Part shown: positions 7,343-14,998 of the stretch, piece by piece | Layout: every line of letters starts with the position of its first letter | Numbering within the stretch: position 1 is the stretch's first letter | Source: Ruminococcus sp. AF46-10NS | GTDB taxonomy: Bacteria; Bacillota; Clostridia; Lachnospirales; Lachnospiraceae | Reading direction: 5' to 3' | Length of the DNA stretch: 27,062 bases | NCBI RefSeq assembly: GCF_003474435.1 | Contig: NZ_QRNF01000041.1 | Location: forward strand, 1-27,062 | Notes under the pieces: model-generated | The model's input: the letters and a program-made list of their open reading frames with translations, nothing else | What the model was told of the DNA's origin: nothing | The model's database searches: none | Position numbers and translations under genes: made by a program

Positions 7343-8431
7343 TCAATCCACCTTTGCATACCCCGTTGTCCGGCGCATGATCAGCTTCGGAGTATACTCA
7401 ATATTGTAAAGACTTGCAGGTCTTTCATCAAAATAGAATTTATCATTCATATCAATCTTCCGGATAACGATATCACAGGCATCACGGCCTTTCAGCGCAA
7501 CAAAATGATCAATAGTCGTCAGCGAGATTCTTTGGATACCGGAATAAAAAATATTATCACAGCCAATAACCGAAACGTCTTTTGGTACATGAAGGCGCAT
7601 CTCACGGAGCGCATCAATGGCTCCGATAGCCATCATATCATTCTGGCCTGCAATCGCTGTGAATTTTTTTCCTTCATGGAGCAGTTCCATGGTCAGATCA
7701 TATCCCATGGCATACTCAGAATCCATACGGGGGATCTTTCTGTCATTGGATTCATCTGCCACCTTGATGATCACATGATCTTTTTTTCCTTCTTTCTCAA
7801 ATTCGCGTACAAAACCTTCTACTCTTTTAGAGCGCTGCCACTGCCGTTTGGTAAGAGGCGGCGTGATAAAAGCCACGTCCGTGTGTCCAAGATCCAGAAG
7901 ATGTCTGGCCATCATTTTTCCTACTACGGAATTATCCTGATTAATGGCATCCACTGTGGTTGTTTTTTCTTTGTTACTGATGATGACCAGCGGAATCTCT
8001 TTTGCAATCTTTTCCACCTGATGCTGAAAATCAGGATGAGGATTGCAGGTATAGATGATCCCACAGGGCTGCATGGTCCGCATCATCCGGAGATATTTCT
8101 CTTCCAGTCCTGCGTCTCTCTGGGTATTACAGATAAACACTCCGTATCCCTGTGCATTGGCCACGGACTCGATTCCCTGAAGAAGCAGTACATAATAAGG
8201 ACTTGTGAGCGTAGGGCAGAAAACAACGATCAGTTTTTCTTTCGGGCTGTCCTTCCGCTTCCGGTGGCCCGGCAGCTCATAGCCCAGTTCTTTTGCTGCC
8301 TGTTCCACACGTTCCACTGTTTTCCTGGAAAAAGAAACATTATATTTCCTGTTCAACACCATGGATACGGTTGCCTGAGAAACCCCGGCACGCGCTGCCA
8401 CGTCTGAAGAAGTTGCTTTCTTTTTTGCCAC
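7343..8431 (-). CDS. LacI/GalR family transcriptional regulator
   Basis: A 362-residue LacI-family regulator. The N-terminal helix-turn-helix reads A-T-S-S-D-V-A-A-R-A-G-V-S-Q-A-T-V-S, with the hinge helix around Y-E-L-P. A periplasmic-binding-protein-like effector domain follows, with A-I-A-G-Q-N-D-M-M-A-I-G-A and V-S-V-I-G-C-D-N as typical signatures. The start is placed at GTG 8429-8431 because a perfect GGAGGAGGTGA lies just upstream; an in-frame ATG at 8468-8470 would add 13 residues unlike the family. It lies 64 bases downstream of recR and directly upstream of the transaldolase-transketolase cluster, so a sugar or sugar phosphate is the likely effector. The ligand cannot be read from the sequence. 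Confidence 0.9.
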   Translation of the reverse strand: MAKKKATSSDVAARAGVSQATVSMVLNRKYNVSFSRKTVERVEQAAKELGYELPGHRKRKDSPKEKLIVVFCPTLTSPYYVLLLQGIESVANAQGYGVFICNTQRDAGLEEKYLRMMRTMQPCGIIYTCNPHPDFQHQVEKIAKEIPLVIISNKEKTTTVDAINQDNSVVGKMMARHLLDLGHTDVAFITPPLTKRQWQRSKRVEGFVREFEKEGKKDHVIIKVADESNDRKIPRMDSEYAMGYDLTMELLHEGKKFTAIAGQNDMMAIGAIDALREMRLHVPKDVSVIGCDNIFYSGIQRISLTTIDHFVALKGRDACDIVIRKIDMNDKFYFDERPASLYNIEYTPKLIMRRTTGYAKVD

Positions 8432-8495
8432 CGTCTCACCTCCTCCGGTACGGAAATACCGCTCAGTCAATCATATATTCGGATTCCGCATTCAT

Positions 8496-9092
8496 TTAAA
8501 GTTCTACTCTCCCCTCAAGTGCGCGGAGAAGTGTCACTTCATCAATGTATTCCAGGTCGCCGCCCACCGGAACTCCGCTGGCAATACGGCTGACCTTGAT
8601 CCCTGTGGGCTTGATCAGCTTGCTGATATACATCGCTGTTGTCTCGCCTTCCAGACTGGAATTGGTTGCTATGATAACTTCTTGTACATCTCCCTGAAGA
8701 CGTTTCATCAGCTCCTTCAGTTTGATGTCGTCCGGTCCGATTCCCAGCATTGGTGAAATCGCACCGTGAAGCACGTGGTAAACACCGTCAAATTTGCCGG
8801 TTTTTTCGTAAGCTGCCAGATCTCTTGTATTCTCAACTACCATGATGGTGCTGTGATCACGCTTCTGGTTGGCACAGATGGGACAAAGTTCCTGATCTGT
8901 CAGTGTGTAGCAGCATTTGCAGTACTGAACATTCAGCCTTGCATCCGTAATGGAAGAAGTCAGCTGCTCCACCTGGTCTTTTGGCATGTTCATGATATGA
9001 AACGCAAGACGCTGTGCGGATTTGGCTCCGATTCCCGGAAGATGGGATAGCTGCTCAATAAGTTTATTGATATGGCTGCTGTAATATTCCAT
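8496..9092 (-). CDS. recR: Recombination mediator protein RecR
   Basis: A 198-residue RecR of full length. A helix-hairpin-helix region (about 8-35, L-P-G-I-G-A-K-S-A-Q-R) is followed by a four-cysteine zinc finger (C58, C61, C70, C73). A Toprim domain opens with M-V-V-E-N-T-R-D. RecR works with RecO (and RecF) to load RecA onto gapped or broken DNA. Its ATG overlaps the stop of the ybaB gene (TAATG), giving translational coupling. dnaX-ybaB-recR is a conserved Firmicute gene order, which supports the call. Confidence 0.97.
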   Translation of the reverse strand: MEYYSSHINKLIEQLSHLPGIGAKSAQRLAFHIMNMPKDQVEQLTSSITDARLNVQYCKCCYTLTDQELCPICANQKRDHSTIMVVENTRDLAAYEKTGKFDGVYHVLHGAISPMLGIGPDDIKLKELMKRLQGDVQEVIIATNSSLEGETTAMYISKLIKPTGIKVSRIASGVPVGGDLEYIDEVTLLRALEGRVEL

Positions 9093-9448
9093 TAGAAAGG
9101 AAGACCTCCGCCCATTCCGCCAAGACCGCCTGTCAGTTTGGACATAACTGCTGCTGACTCCGACTCAACCTGGCGAAGAGCTTCGTTTGTTGCTGCTGCG
9201 ATCATATCCTCAAGCATCTCGATATCATCCGGATCTACAGCTTCTTCGGAAAGTGTAACTTTTGTCACTTCACGTTTTCCGGAAACAGTAACGGAAACAG
9301 CTCCGCCGCCTACTGTTGCTGTGAATTCCTTCTCTTCAAGAGCCTTCTGGTTCTCTTCCATCTGGCGCTGCATTTTCTGCGCCTGCTTCATAAGATTGTT
9401 CATATTTCCCGGCATACCCATACCTGGGAATCCACCTCTTTTTGCCAT
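9092..9448 (-). CDS. YbaB/EbfC family nucleoid-associated protein
   Basis: A 118-residue protein with the Gly/Met-rich ends, the M-K-Q-A-Q-K-M-Q-R-Q-M coiled segment (about 20-45) and the central beta sheet typical of YbaB/EbfC. These small dimers bind DNA and are almost always encoded between dnaX and recR, as here. The ATG has AGGAGGA seven bases upstream. It follows dnaX by 26 bases and overlaps recR by one base. Confidence 0.95.
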   Translation of the reverse strand: MAKRGGFPGMGMPGNMNNLMKQAQKMQRQMEENQKALEEKEFTATVGGGAVSVTVSGKREVTKVTLSEEAVDPDDIEMLEDMIAAATNEALRQVESESAAVMSKLTGGLGGMGGGLPF

Positions 9449-9474
9449 AAAAAAATCCTCCTGATTCTTTTAAT

Positions 9475-11097
9475 TTATACTTTGTCGTCCGGGTCTTCTT
9501 CCACTACGACATCCATGTGGATGTTCTCCCGGAGTGCATCGTCTACTGTGATCTGTGCAAGATTGGTATGCTGATGTTTATTAGCTACCAGCATATGTAT
9601 CTCAACTTTTTTTCCTGTGCGGGCTGCGATAATATCCTGAAGCTCCTGCTGTGCTTCCGGATTATCCACATAATTCTGTCCCAGAAAATCCTGAAATTCC
9701 ACAAAAAGTACGGGATCTCCGGTCTCTCCGTTATACTTGGGGATTGCTCTCTGCAGCGACTGTTTGAAAAGTCCTGTTGTCTGCCCCACAATGGCACGCC
9801 ATCCTGCAACGATCTTCTGAAGATCCTCCGGTGCTGCTTTCTGTGGTGCCGGCTGATGACTCTGCACTGCACTGCCTGCTGCCATTCCCGCTTCCTGTAC
9901 TGCTCCGGCACCACCATCGCGGACGATCACCTGCTGAACAGGACGCTCTTCGATCTGTTTCTCCAGAACACGGATGCGGTCCAGAACGGAGTCCAGATTA
10001 GTCTCCATAGCCGGCCTGCAAAGCTTGATCAGTGCGATCTCCACCAGTACACGCTTCTGGCTTGCAAAACGGATCTGGTTAGACAGATCAGAGAAAATAC
10101 GGATATACCGCATCAGTGTCTCCACATCTGTCATCTCACTCTCTTCCTTAAGGAGCTTCAGATTTTCAGAAGAAACATCGATCGCATCTTCCGGATTCCC
10201 GGAAGTTTTCACAAGAAGGAGATTACGCATATACCAGGTAAAATCCGTCACAAACTGTCCAAGCTCACGGCCTCCTGTGATCAGATCCTCTAAAACATGG
10301 ATGGAACCTGTCACATCACCTCCGAGAACTTTTCGGAGAAGCTTGCTGAATACCTCGGTATCTACAGCTCCCAGCACATCCAGGACTTTATCATAGGTAA
10401 GCACCTGTCCCAGATAAAAAGAGATGCACTGATCCAGAAGACTTAAAGCATCTCGCATGGAACCGTCACCTTTTTTTGCCACATAGCGCACTGCCTTCTC
10501 CTCTGCTTCCACACCTTCGGCTTTCAGAAGTTCGGAAAGCCTGGCTGCTATGGTATCAATGGAGATTCTGTGAAAATCGTAACGCTGACATCTGGATAAA
10601 ATGGTGATCGGGATCTTATGTGCTTCTGTTGTTGCAAGGATAAAAATAACGTAGGAAGGAGGCTCTTCCAGTGTTTTCAGAAGAGCGTTAAATGCTCCTG
10701 TTGAGAGCATATGCACCTCGTCGATGATGTAAACCTTGTATTTCCCCTCTGTAGGACGATAAGCCACCTCCTCGCGGATCTCACGGATGTTGTCAACACC
10801 ATTGTTGGATGCGGCATCGATCTCGATCACATTCATTGCAGTTCCTGCCTGGATGGCCTTGCACATGGCACATTCATTGCATGGACTGCCGTTTACAGGA
10901 TGTTCGCAGTTTACTGCCTTCGCCAGGATCTTCGCAACCGTAGTCTTACCGGTACCTCTGGTTCCGCAGAACAGGTATGCGTGTCCGATACGGTTGGCCT
11001 TGATCTGGTTGGTCAGTGTTGTCACGATATGATCCTGGCCTTTTACGTCGTCGAAATTATCAGGACGAAATTTACGGTAAAGAGCAGTATAACTCAT
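9475..11097 (-). CDS. dnaX: DNA polymerase III subunit gamma/tau
   Basis: A 540-residue clamp-loader ATPase. Walker A G-T-R-G-T-G-K-T is at 45-52. The zinc-binding cysteines are C64, C73, C76 and C79, Walker B I-I-D-E-V-H is at 124-129, and the sensor segment reads I-L-A-T-T-E-A. The C-terminal third (about 370-540) is the variable region that binds the polymerase core. It loads the beta clamp at the replication fork. The ATG has AAGGAG upstream. It lies 66 bases downstream of pfk with a GC-rich hairpin in between. I did not identify a programmed frameshift site for a shorter gamma form. Confidence 0.97.
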   Translation of the reverse strand: MSYTALYRKFRPDNFDDVKGQDHIVTTLTNQIKANRIGHAYLFCGTRGTGKTTVAKILAKAVNCEHPVNGSPCNECAMCKAIQAGTAMNVIEIDAASNNGVDNIREIREEVAYRPTEGKYKVYIIDEVHMLSTGAFNALLKTLEEPPSYVIFILATTEAHKIPITILSRCQRYDFHRISIDTIAARLSELLKAEGVEAEEKAVRYVAKKGDGSMRDALSLLDQCISFYLGQVLTYDKVLDVLGAVDTEVFSKLLRKVLGGDVTGSIHVLEDLITGGRELGQFVTDFTWYMRNLLLVKTSGNPEDAIDVSSENLKLLKEESEMTDVETLMRYIRIFSDLSNQIRFASQKRVLVEIALIKLCRPAMETNLDSVLDRIRVLEKQIEERPVQQVIVRDGGAGAVQEAGMAAGSAVQSHQPAPQKAAPEDLQKIVAGWRAIVGQTTGLFKQSLQRAIPKYNGETGDPVLFVEFQDFLGQNYVDNPEAQQELQDIIAARTGKKVEIHMLVANKHQHTNLAQITVDDALRENIHMDVVVEEDPDDKV

Positions 11098-11123
11098 AAA
11101 ACACTCCTTCTCTTCGCCACAGT

Positions 11124-11147
11124 CGCCGCGGAAAGACTTCCGCGGCG
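11124..11147 (-). other. GC-rich hairpin between pfk and dnaX
   Basis: A perfect 10-bp stem, CGCCGCGGAA/TTCCGCGGCG, has a 4-base loop and starts just after the pfk stop. On the minus strand no T run follows, so it is unlikely to be a full Rho-independent terminator. Partial termination or an mRNA processing barrier between the glycolytic gene and the replication operon is possible. Confidence 0.5.
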
Positions 11148-11163
11148 GCCATATGACTTATAA

Positions 11164-12246
11164 TTAATCACCAAAACTGATTCCAATCTGTTTGGCTGCT
11201 TTTACAAGCTGATCTTTCGGTGATACCATCTTCAGCTTGCCTGCACATTCAGCAAGAGGAACACGTTTGATCTTTCCGTTGATAACACCGATCATGATAC
11301 CATATTCCTCATCCATGATAGCCTGTGCTGCGCCTGCACCGATCCTTGTGGAGAGAACGCGGTCATATGCACATGGTTCTCCGCCTCGCTGCATATGTCC
11401 CGGAACTGTGATACGTACCTCACTTCCGGTTACTGCCTGGATCTGATCTGCGATCTCATAGGATACAGACGGATATTTCTTCACTCTCTCTGTCAGTTTC
11501 TCTTTGTATTTCTTCTTCGGAAGCTCCGCATCTTCTTTGGAAATGGCTCCCTCAGCTACTGCAAGAATGGTGAAACGCTTGCCTGCCTTGTTACGTTTCT
11601 GGATGGCTTCTGCAACCTTGTTGATATCGTATGGAATCTCCGGGATCAGGATAACGTCTGCACCGCCTGCAACACCTGCATTCAGTGTAAGGCTTCCTAC
11701 CTTGTGGCCCATGATCTCAACGATAAATACGCGTCCGTGGGATGCTGCTGTTGTATGGATGCAGTCAATGGCATTGGTTGCGATCTCCAGTGCACTCTGG
11801 AAACCGAATGTCATGTCTGTGCCCCAGATATCGTTATCAATGGTCTTCGGAAGATGGATGATATTCAGTCCCTCTTCACGGAGAAGATTGGCTGTTTTCT
11901 GTGTGCCGTTTCCGCCGAGGATCACAAGACAGTCAAGGCAGAGCTTATAATAAGTCTGTTTCATGGCCTCAACCTTATCCAGTCCCTTCTCATCCGGTAC
12001 GCGCATCAGTTTGAACGGCTGTCTGGATGTTCCGAGAATAGTTCCGCCCTGAGTCAGTATCCCGGAAAAGTCCTTAGCTGTAAGCATACGATATTTCCCG
12101 TAGATCAGTCCCTTATATCCGTCATCAAATCCATAAACTTCAAGGTTCTCAACGCTGTTGCTCAGACCCTTCACAACGCCTCTCATAGTTGCGTTCAGTG
12201 CCTGACAGTCACCACCACTTGTCAGCAGACCGATTCTTTTAATCAT
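11164..12246 (-). CDS. 6-phosphofructokinase (group III-like, donor ATP or PPi uncertain)
   Basis: A 360-residue PFK that phosphorylates fructose 6-phosphate to the 1,6-bisphosphate in glycolysis. The phosphate-binding segment G-G-D-C-Q-A-L-N is at 11-18, G-G-N-G-T at 111-115 and P-K-T-I-D-N-D at 133-139. The glycine at 114 is the ATP-type residue, whereas K134 is the lysine usual in PPi-using enzymes. This pair is seen in the mixed-substrate group III, so the donor is not settled. The start is set at ATG 12244-12246, which has GGAGG five bases upstream; an upstream in-frame start would lie inside a palindrome. It has its own promoter at 12385-12413 and is divergent from the secreted-protein gene. 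Confidence 0.93.
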   Translation of the reverse strand: MIKRIGLLTSGGDCQALNATMRGVVKGLSNSVENLEVYGFDDGYKGLIYGKYRMLTAKDFSGILTQGGTILGTSRQPFKLMRVPDEKGLDKVEAMKQTYYKLCLDCLVILGGNGTQKTANLLREEGLNIIHLPKTIDNDIWGTDMTFGFQSALEIATNAIDCIHTTAASHGRVFIVEIMGHKVGSLTLNAGVAGGADVILIPEIPYDINKVAEAIQKRNKAGKRFTILAVAEGAISKEDAELPKKKYKEKLTERVKKYPSVSYEIADQIQAVTGSEVRITVPGHMQRGGEPCAYDRVLSTRIGAGAAQAIMDEEYGIMIGVINGKIKRVPLAECAGKLKMVSPKDQLVKAAKQIGISFGD

Positions 12247-12261
12247 AGCGTCCTCCATTCT

Positions 12262-12279
12262 GTGCACTTTTATGTGCAC
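12262..12279 (-). promoter_or_regulatory. GTGCAC inverted repeat next to the pfk ribosome-binding site
   Basis: Two self-complementary hexamers, GTGCAC (12262-12267 and 12274-12279), are separated by six bases. They can form a 6-bp hairpin in the pfk 5' leader, ending six bases before the GGAGG (12252-12256). It could be an operator or a structure affecting ribosome access. Confidence 0.4.
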
Positions 12280-12384
12280 ATTTTATTTGTTGCTGCCCGC
12301 ATGTAAAACAGATATTACACCTGCTCTATTTCTGCAGAACAACTATCGTATTCTCTCTTTTCACAGAGTTTTACACAGTATAAT

Positions 12385-12413
12385 ATTATAAAGCATTTTC
12401 AGGCAGTGTACAA
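12385..12413 (-). promoter_or_regulatory. Sigma-A promoter of pfk
   Basis: On the minus strand there is a -35 TTGTAC (12408-12413), a 17-base spacer and a -10 TATAAT (12385-12390). The resulting leader is about 130 bases and carries the GTGCAC repeat at its end. Confidence 0.7.
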
Positions 12414-12447
12414 TAGCCAAAAAAGCCCAAACATACAACATTATTGG

Positions 12448-12476
12448 TTGACTTTATCCGCATCCCATCGTAGAAT
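12448..12476 (+). promoter_or_regulatory. Sigma-A promoter of the secreted-protein gene
   Basis: There is a -35 TTGACT (12448-12453), a 17-base spacer and a -10 TAGAAT (12471-12476), about 58 bases before the ATG. It is divergent from the pfk promoter, with the two -35 elements 34 bases apart. Confidence 0.7.
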
Positions 12477-12534
12477 TAAATTATCAGTAAGTTTTGTGTG
12501 TTTACAGAAAATTCTATCAAGAAAGGAGCCTCAT

Positions 12535-13296
12535 ATGAAAAAAATCCTCAAAAAACTATCCTGCGCTTTATTGACCGCAGTCATGGTATGTGCCATGACT
12601 CCTCTTGCCGCCAGCGCAGCAATCAATTATTCCAAGACCCGGATTGTTTACATGCCCACATCCGGAAAGGAGCTGGGATACGATGAAATCTCAATCAACA
12701 ATATTCCGGCCGGACAGACCATTCTCAAATCCAATGTTAAAGTGTCCAAAGGAGGATCGGTGATCTCACTGGATTCCTTCAGTTCCAGCAGCTGCAAAAG
12801 TACAACGGAGGCTTTCCGCAAGGGTGTAAAATCCTCCAATTACTCCGATCATTTCTACAATATCGGGTTTGCCGTTAAAAAGCCCGGAACAGGAAAGATT
12901 TCCTTCAAGGTTGGAAACAAAACCTACACTTCCACCATCAAAGTTCTTCGTTATGTCAACCCACTGAAATCCATCTCCATCACAGGCGTAAAAGGCAACC
13001 TTGCCGGAAAATTCAAAAACTCCGGACATAATGCTTTCCGTTACACCAACAAGGCACAGAAGAGTGCTGTCATGAAATGCACTGCCGCAAATGGCTGGAA
13101 GATCACCGGCGTTTCTTTTAACAATAACAGAACCTATACACAGTACAGTACTAATTACAATGCCCATAACAGTGGAGTTTCCTCCTCCACCCTCCGTGTC
13201 GGAAGCCTTTCCGCGAAACAGTCTGCCTATATCAGCTTTACCCTCCGCAACACCAAAAACGGGGCTATACAGTACTGTACACTTAATATGAACTGA
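12535..13296 (+). CDS. Secreted protein of unknown function
   Basis: A 253-residue exported protein. A classical signal peptide (basic K-K-I-L-K-K, a hydrophobic core, then A-A-S-A-A at about 24-28) is followed by a Ser/Asn/Thr/Lys-rich mature part with alternating short beta strands. The segment G-T-G-K-I-S-F-K-V-G-N-K-T-Y-T-S-T-I-K-V resembles the edge strands of bacterial Ig-like domains. No catalytic motif, LPxTG anchor or transmembrane helix is visible, so it is probably released or loosely attached. The ATG is chosen for its AAGGAG six bases upstream; an in-frame upstream ATG would bury the signal peptide. There is no terminator before the SRP RNA promoter, so some transcripts may read through into it. 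I do not recognise the family with certainty. Confidence 0.8.
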   Translation: MKKILKKLSCALLTAVMVCAMTPLAASAAINYSKTRIVYMPTSGKELGYDEISINNIPAGQTILKSNVKVSKGGSVISLDSFSSSSCKSTTEAFRKGVKSSNYSDHFYNIGFAVKKPGTGKISFKVGNKTYTSTIKVLRYVNPLKSISITGVKGNLAGKFKNSGHNAFRYTNKAQKSAVMKCTAANGWKITGVSFNNNRTYTQYSTNYNAHNSGVSSSTLRVGSLSAKQSAYISFTLRNTKNGAIQYCTLNMN

Positions 13297-13314
13297 TTTA
13301 TTTTGGTCTGTACC

Positions 13315-13343
13315 TTGACAAATCCGGTTTAAGAGTCTATAAT
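13315..13343 (+). promoter_or_regulatory. Consensus sigma-A promoter of the SRP RNA
   Basis: A perfect -35 TTGACA (13315-13320), a 17-base spacer and a perfect -10 TATAAT (13338-13343). The expected start is at about 13350, exactly where the RNA's 5' pairing arm begins. Confidence 0.9.
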
Positions 13344-13349
13344 TAAATT

Positions 13350-13611
13350 CCGCGCAGCCGGGGAGATAGCGGTGCCCTGTACCTGCAATCCGCTACAGCA
13401 GGGGTGATGCCAATCTGAGGCTTGTATCTTGTGGAGCAGCCCTCTATAAGTGGCGTTGACGTTTGGGTCTTACGCAACAGGAATCTGTGAACCGTGTCAG
13501 GGCAGGAATGCAGCAGCACTAAGCAGAAGCTCTTGTGTGCCGTGAGGGTGCCTGGGCTGAGTTAACTGTAGAGGTAACGTCTGTGAGACCATTCCGAGGT
13601 GCGGCGCGCGT
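13350..13611 (+). ncRNA. ffs: Signal recognition particle RNA, large (Firmicute) type
   Basis: About 262 bases of structured RNA. The S domain is recognisable at about 13495-13525 by GTGAACCGTGTCAGG, the GGAA tetraloop inside GCAGGAATGC, and AGCAGCACTAAG, which together form the Ffh-binding helix 8 with its asymmetric loop. The ends pair (CCGCGC at 13350 with the GCGCGCG near 13604-13610). The length indicates the Bacillus/Clostridium form with an Alu domain at the 5' side. It targets nascent membrane and secreted proteins with Ffh and FtsY. A consensus promoter and a strong terminator frame it as its own unit. Exact ends are estimated. Confidence 0.95.
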
Positions 13612-13647
13612 AAATAAAGATTATAATGATCTCTATATAAACAGCAT

Positions 13648-13691
13648 TCCCGCCGGGTTCGTCATTTATGACTGATCCGGCGGGATTTTTT
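13648..13691 (+). terminator. Rho-independent terminator of the SRP RNA
   Basis: A perfect TCCCGCCGG (13648-13656) / CCGGCGGGA (13677-13685) stem is followed by TTTTTT. On the opposite strand no T run follows, so it serves the plus strand. Confidence 0.9.
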
Positions 13692-13702
13692 GTACTGTTA
13701 TT

Positions 13703-14140
13703 TTATTTACAATATCCGGCAACTACCTGATTGATCAGCTTACCGTCTGCCTTTCCCTTCAGATCTCCCATAACTGCTTTCATGATCTGGCCTTTATTTC
13801 CTGTTGCCAGAACATCTGCAAATTTCTCCTCGATATAAGCCTTGATCTCTGCTTCATCCATCTGCTTCGGAGCATATTTCGCAATGATATCATATCTTGC
13901 CTGATACTCCTCTTTGAGATCTGTACGTTCTGCCGGGCAGGTATCGATCTGCTCTTTTGCTGTTTTCAGTTCTTTCAGGATAACTCTGTCCACAAGCTCT
14001 CCTTTGATGTCATCACGGCATCCCTCATCAATGGCAGCTTTTTTTACTGCTGCGATCAGTGCAGAAACTGCTTCCTTCGTTACCTTATCCTTTGCCTTCA
14101 TCGCTGTTACCATGTCTTTTCTTAAAGCTTCAAGTTCCAT
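13703..14140 (-). CDS. GatB/YqeY domain-containing protein
   Basis: A 145-residue YqeY-family protein. It has the helical N-terminal half (L-R-K-D-M-V-T-A-M-K-A-K-D-K) and the C-terminal GatB-tail-like domain with T-G-N-K-G-Q-I-M-K-A-V-M-G-D-L-K-G-K-A-D-G. The family resembles the tRNA-binding tail of the GatB amidotransferase subunit, but its own role is not established. The start is placed at ATG 14138-14140 with GGAGG eight bases upstream, matching the usual length of about 147 residues; an upstream in-frame ATG adds ten residues and has no such site. It converges on the SRP RNA terminator. Confidence 0.9.
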   Translation of the reverse strand: MELEALRKDMVTAMKAKDKVTKEAVSALIAAVKKAAIDEGCRDDIKGELVDRVILKELKTAKEQIDTCPAERTDLKEEYQARYDIIAKYAPKQMDEAEIKAYIEEKFADVLATGNKGQIMKAVMGDLKGKADGKLINQVVAGYCK

Positions 14141-14232
14141 TTTGCGGTCCTCCATTTTCTGCTGTTCCAATCCGGACAGCTCTCGTTTTATCTGAATGAA
14201 ATCCCTTTCTCCAGAATCTCATTTATGATTTT

Positions 14233-14261
14233 ATTTTGATATTTCCGTGTAATTCTGTCAA
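14233..14261 (-). promoter_or_regulatory. Putative promoter of the yqeY-like gene
   Basis: On the minus strand there is a perfect -35 TTGACA (14256-14261), a 17-base spacer and a weak -10 CAAAAT (14233-14238), between tadA and the yqeY-like gene. Confidence 0.45.
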
Positions 14262-14274
14262 GAGAAAATATCTG

Positions 14275-14805
14275 CTACACCTGTCCTTCTTGCATCTGCT
14301 GCCCAGCAAGGCGCTCTGCTTCCTGTTTTTTCAAAATTTTTGCCTGCTTCTTTTTTTCCCTCAGTTTCCTGAAAAATGCGGAAAGCATTTCGGAGCATTC
14401 CTCTTCCAGCACCCCTTCAGTGATCTTTACCTGATGATTAAAGCCTTCGATCTGAAGAAGATTCATCACAGATCCGGCACAGCCTGCTTTCGGGTTCATA
14501 CAGCCAATCACCACCTCGTCGATCCTGGACTGTACCAGTGCACCGGAACACATCTGACAGGGTTCCAGAGTTACATACATAGTGCATCCCTCCAGACGCC
14601 AGTCTCCCAGCTTTTTGCTGGCTTTTCGGATAGCATTGAGTTCTGCGTGGGATAAGGTATTTTTATCTGTATTCCGGCGGTTATATCCCCTGGCTATGAT
14701 CTTTCCCTCATGTACGATCACACAGCCAATCGGTACTTCCTCCAATGCACGGGCCTTTTTTGCCTGGCGGATTGCCTCTTTCATAAAACGTTCCTGGTCT
14801 GTCAC
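14275..14805 (-). CDS. tadA: tRNA-specific adenosine deaminase TadA
   Basis: A 176-residue deaminase that converts A34 to inosine in tRNA-Arg(ACG). The zinc site is complete: H53-A-E55 (catalytic glutamate E55) and P-C83-Q-M-C86. The flanking G-C-V-I-V segment and the Y-N-R-R-N loop are typical. A Lys/Arg/Gln-rich tail after about residue 148 extends it beyond the common length of about 155. The start codon is GTG (14803-14805) with GGAGGAG upstream. A strong promoter lies 92 bases upstream, so it is separate from the ure operon, which ends in a terminator. Confidence 0.95.
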   Translation of the reverse strand: MTDQERFMKEAIRQAKKARALEEVPIGCVIVHEGKIIARGYNRRNTDKNTLSHAELNAIRKASKKLGDWRLEGCTMYVTLEPCQMCSGALVQSRIDEVVIGCMNPKAGCAGSVMNLLQIEGFNHQVKITEGVLEEECSEMLSAFFRKLREKKKQAKILKKQEAERLAGQQMQEGQV

Positions 14806-14896
14806 GTTTTTACTCCTCCTGTAACTTCACATTCCGGAAAAGCTCCCGGATTCTGTCTGTTCATATCAAGACTGTTCTCAGCCTTCTGTCCGTTCG

Positions 14897-14925
14897 ATTA
14901 TAACTTTTCAGGTATTCCATGTCAA
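14897..14925 (-). promoter_or_regulatory. Consensus sigma-A promoter of tadA
   Basis: On the minus strand there is a -35 TTGACA (14920-14925), a 17-base spacer and a -10 TATAAT (14897-14902), both perfect. The roughly 85-base leader contains a short TCCGG/CCGGA stem. Confidence 0.85.
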
Positions 14926-14952
14926 TCTGCTGCAAAACAGATATTTGCACCA

Positions 14953-14995
14953 CAAAAAAACGCCACAGAAATATTCCACCAATTTCTGCAGCGTT
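14953..14995 (-). terminator. Rho-independent terminator of the ure accessory operon
   Basis: The stem arms AACGCCACAGAAA (14959-14971) and TTTCTGCAGCGTT (14983-14995) have a two-base mismatch. On the minus strand they are followed by a long T run. It starts just after the ureD stop. Confidence 0.85.
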
Positions 14996-14998
14996 TTA

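Noticed and set aside
11395..12306. A 303-codon plus-strand ORF opposite pfk
   Set aside because: Antisense to pfk; Cys-rich, no ribosome-binding site, runs through the pfk leader.
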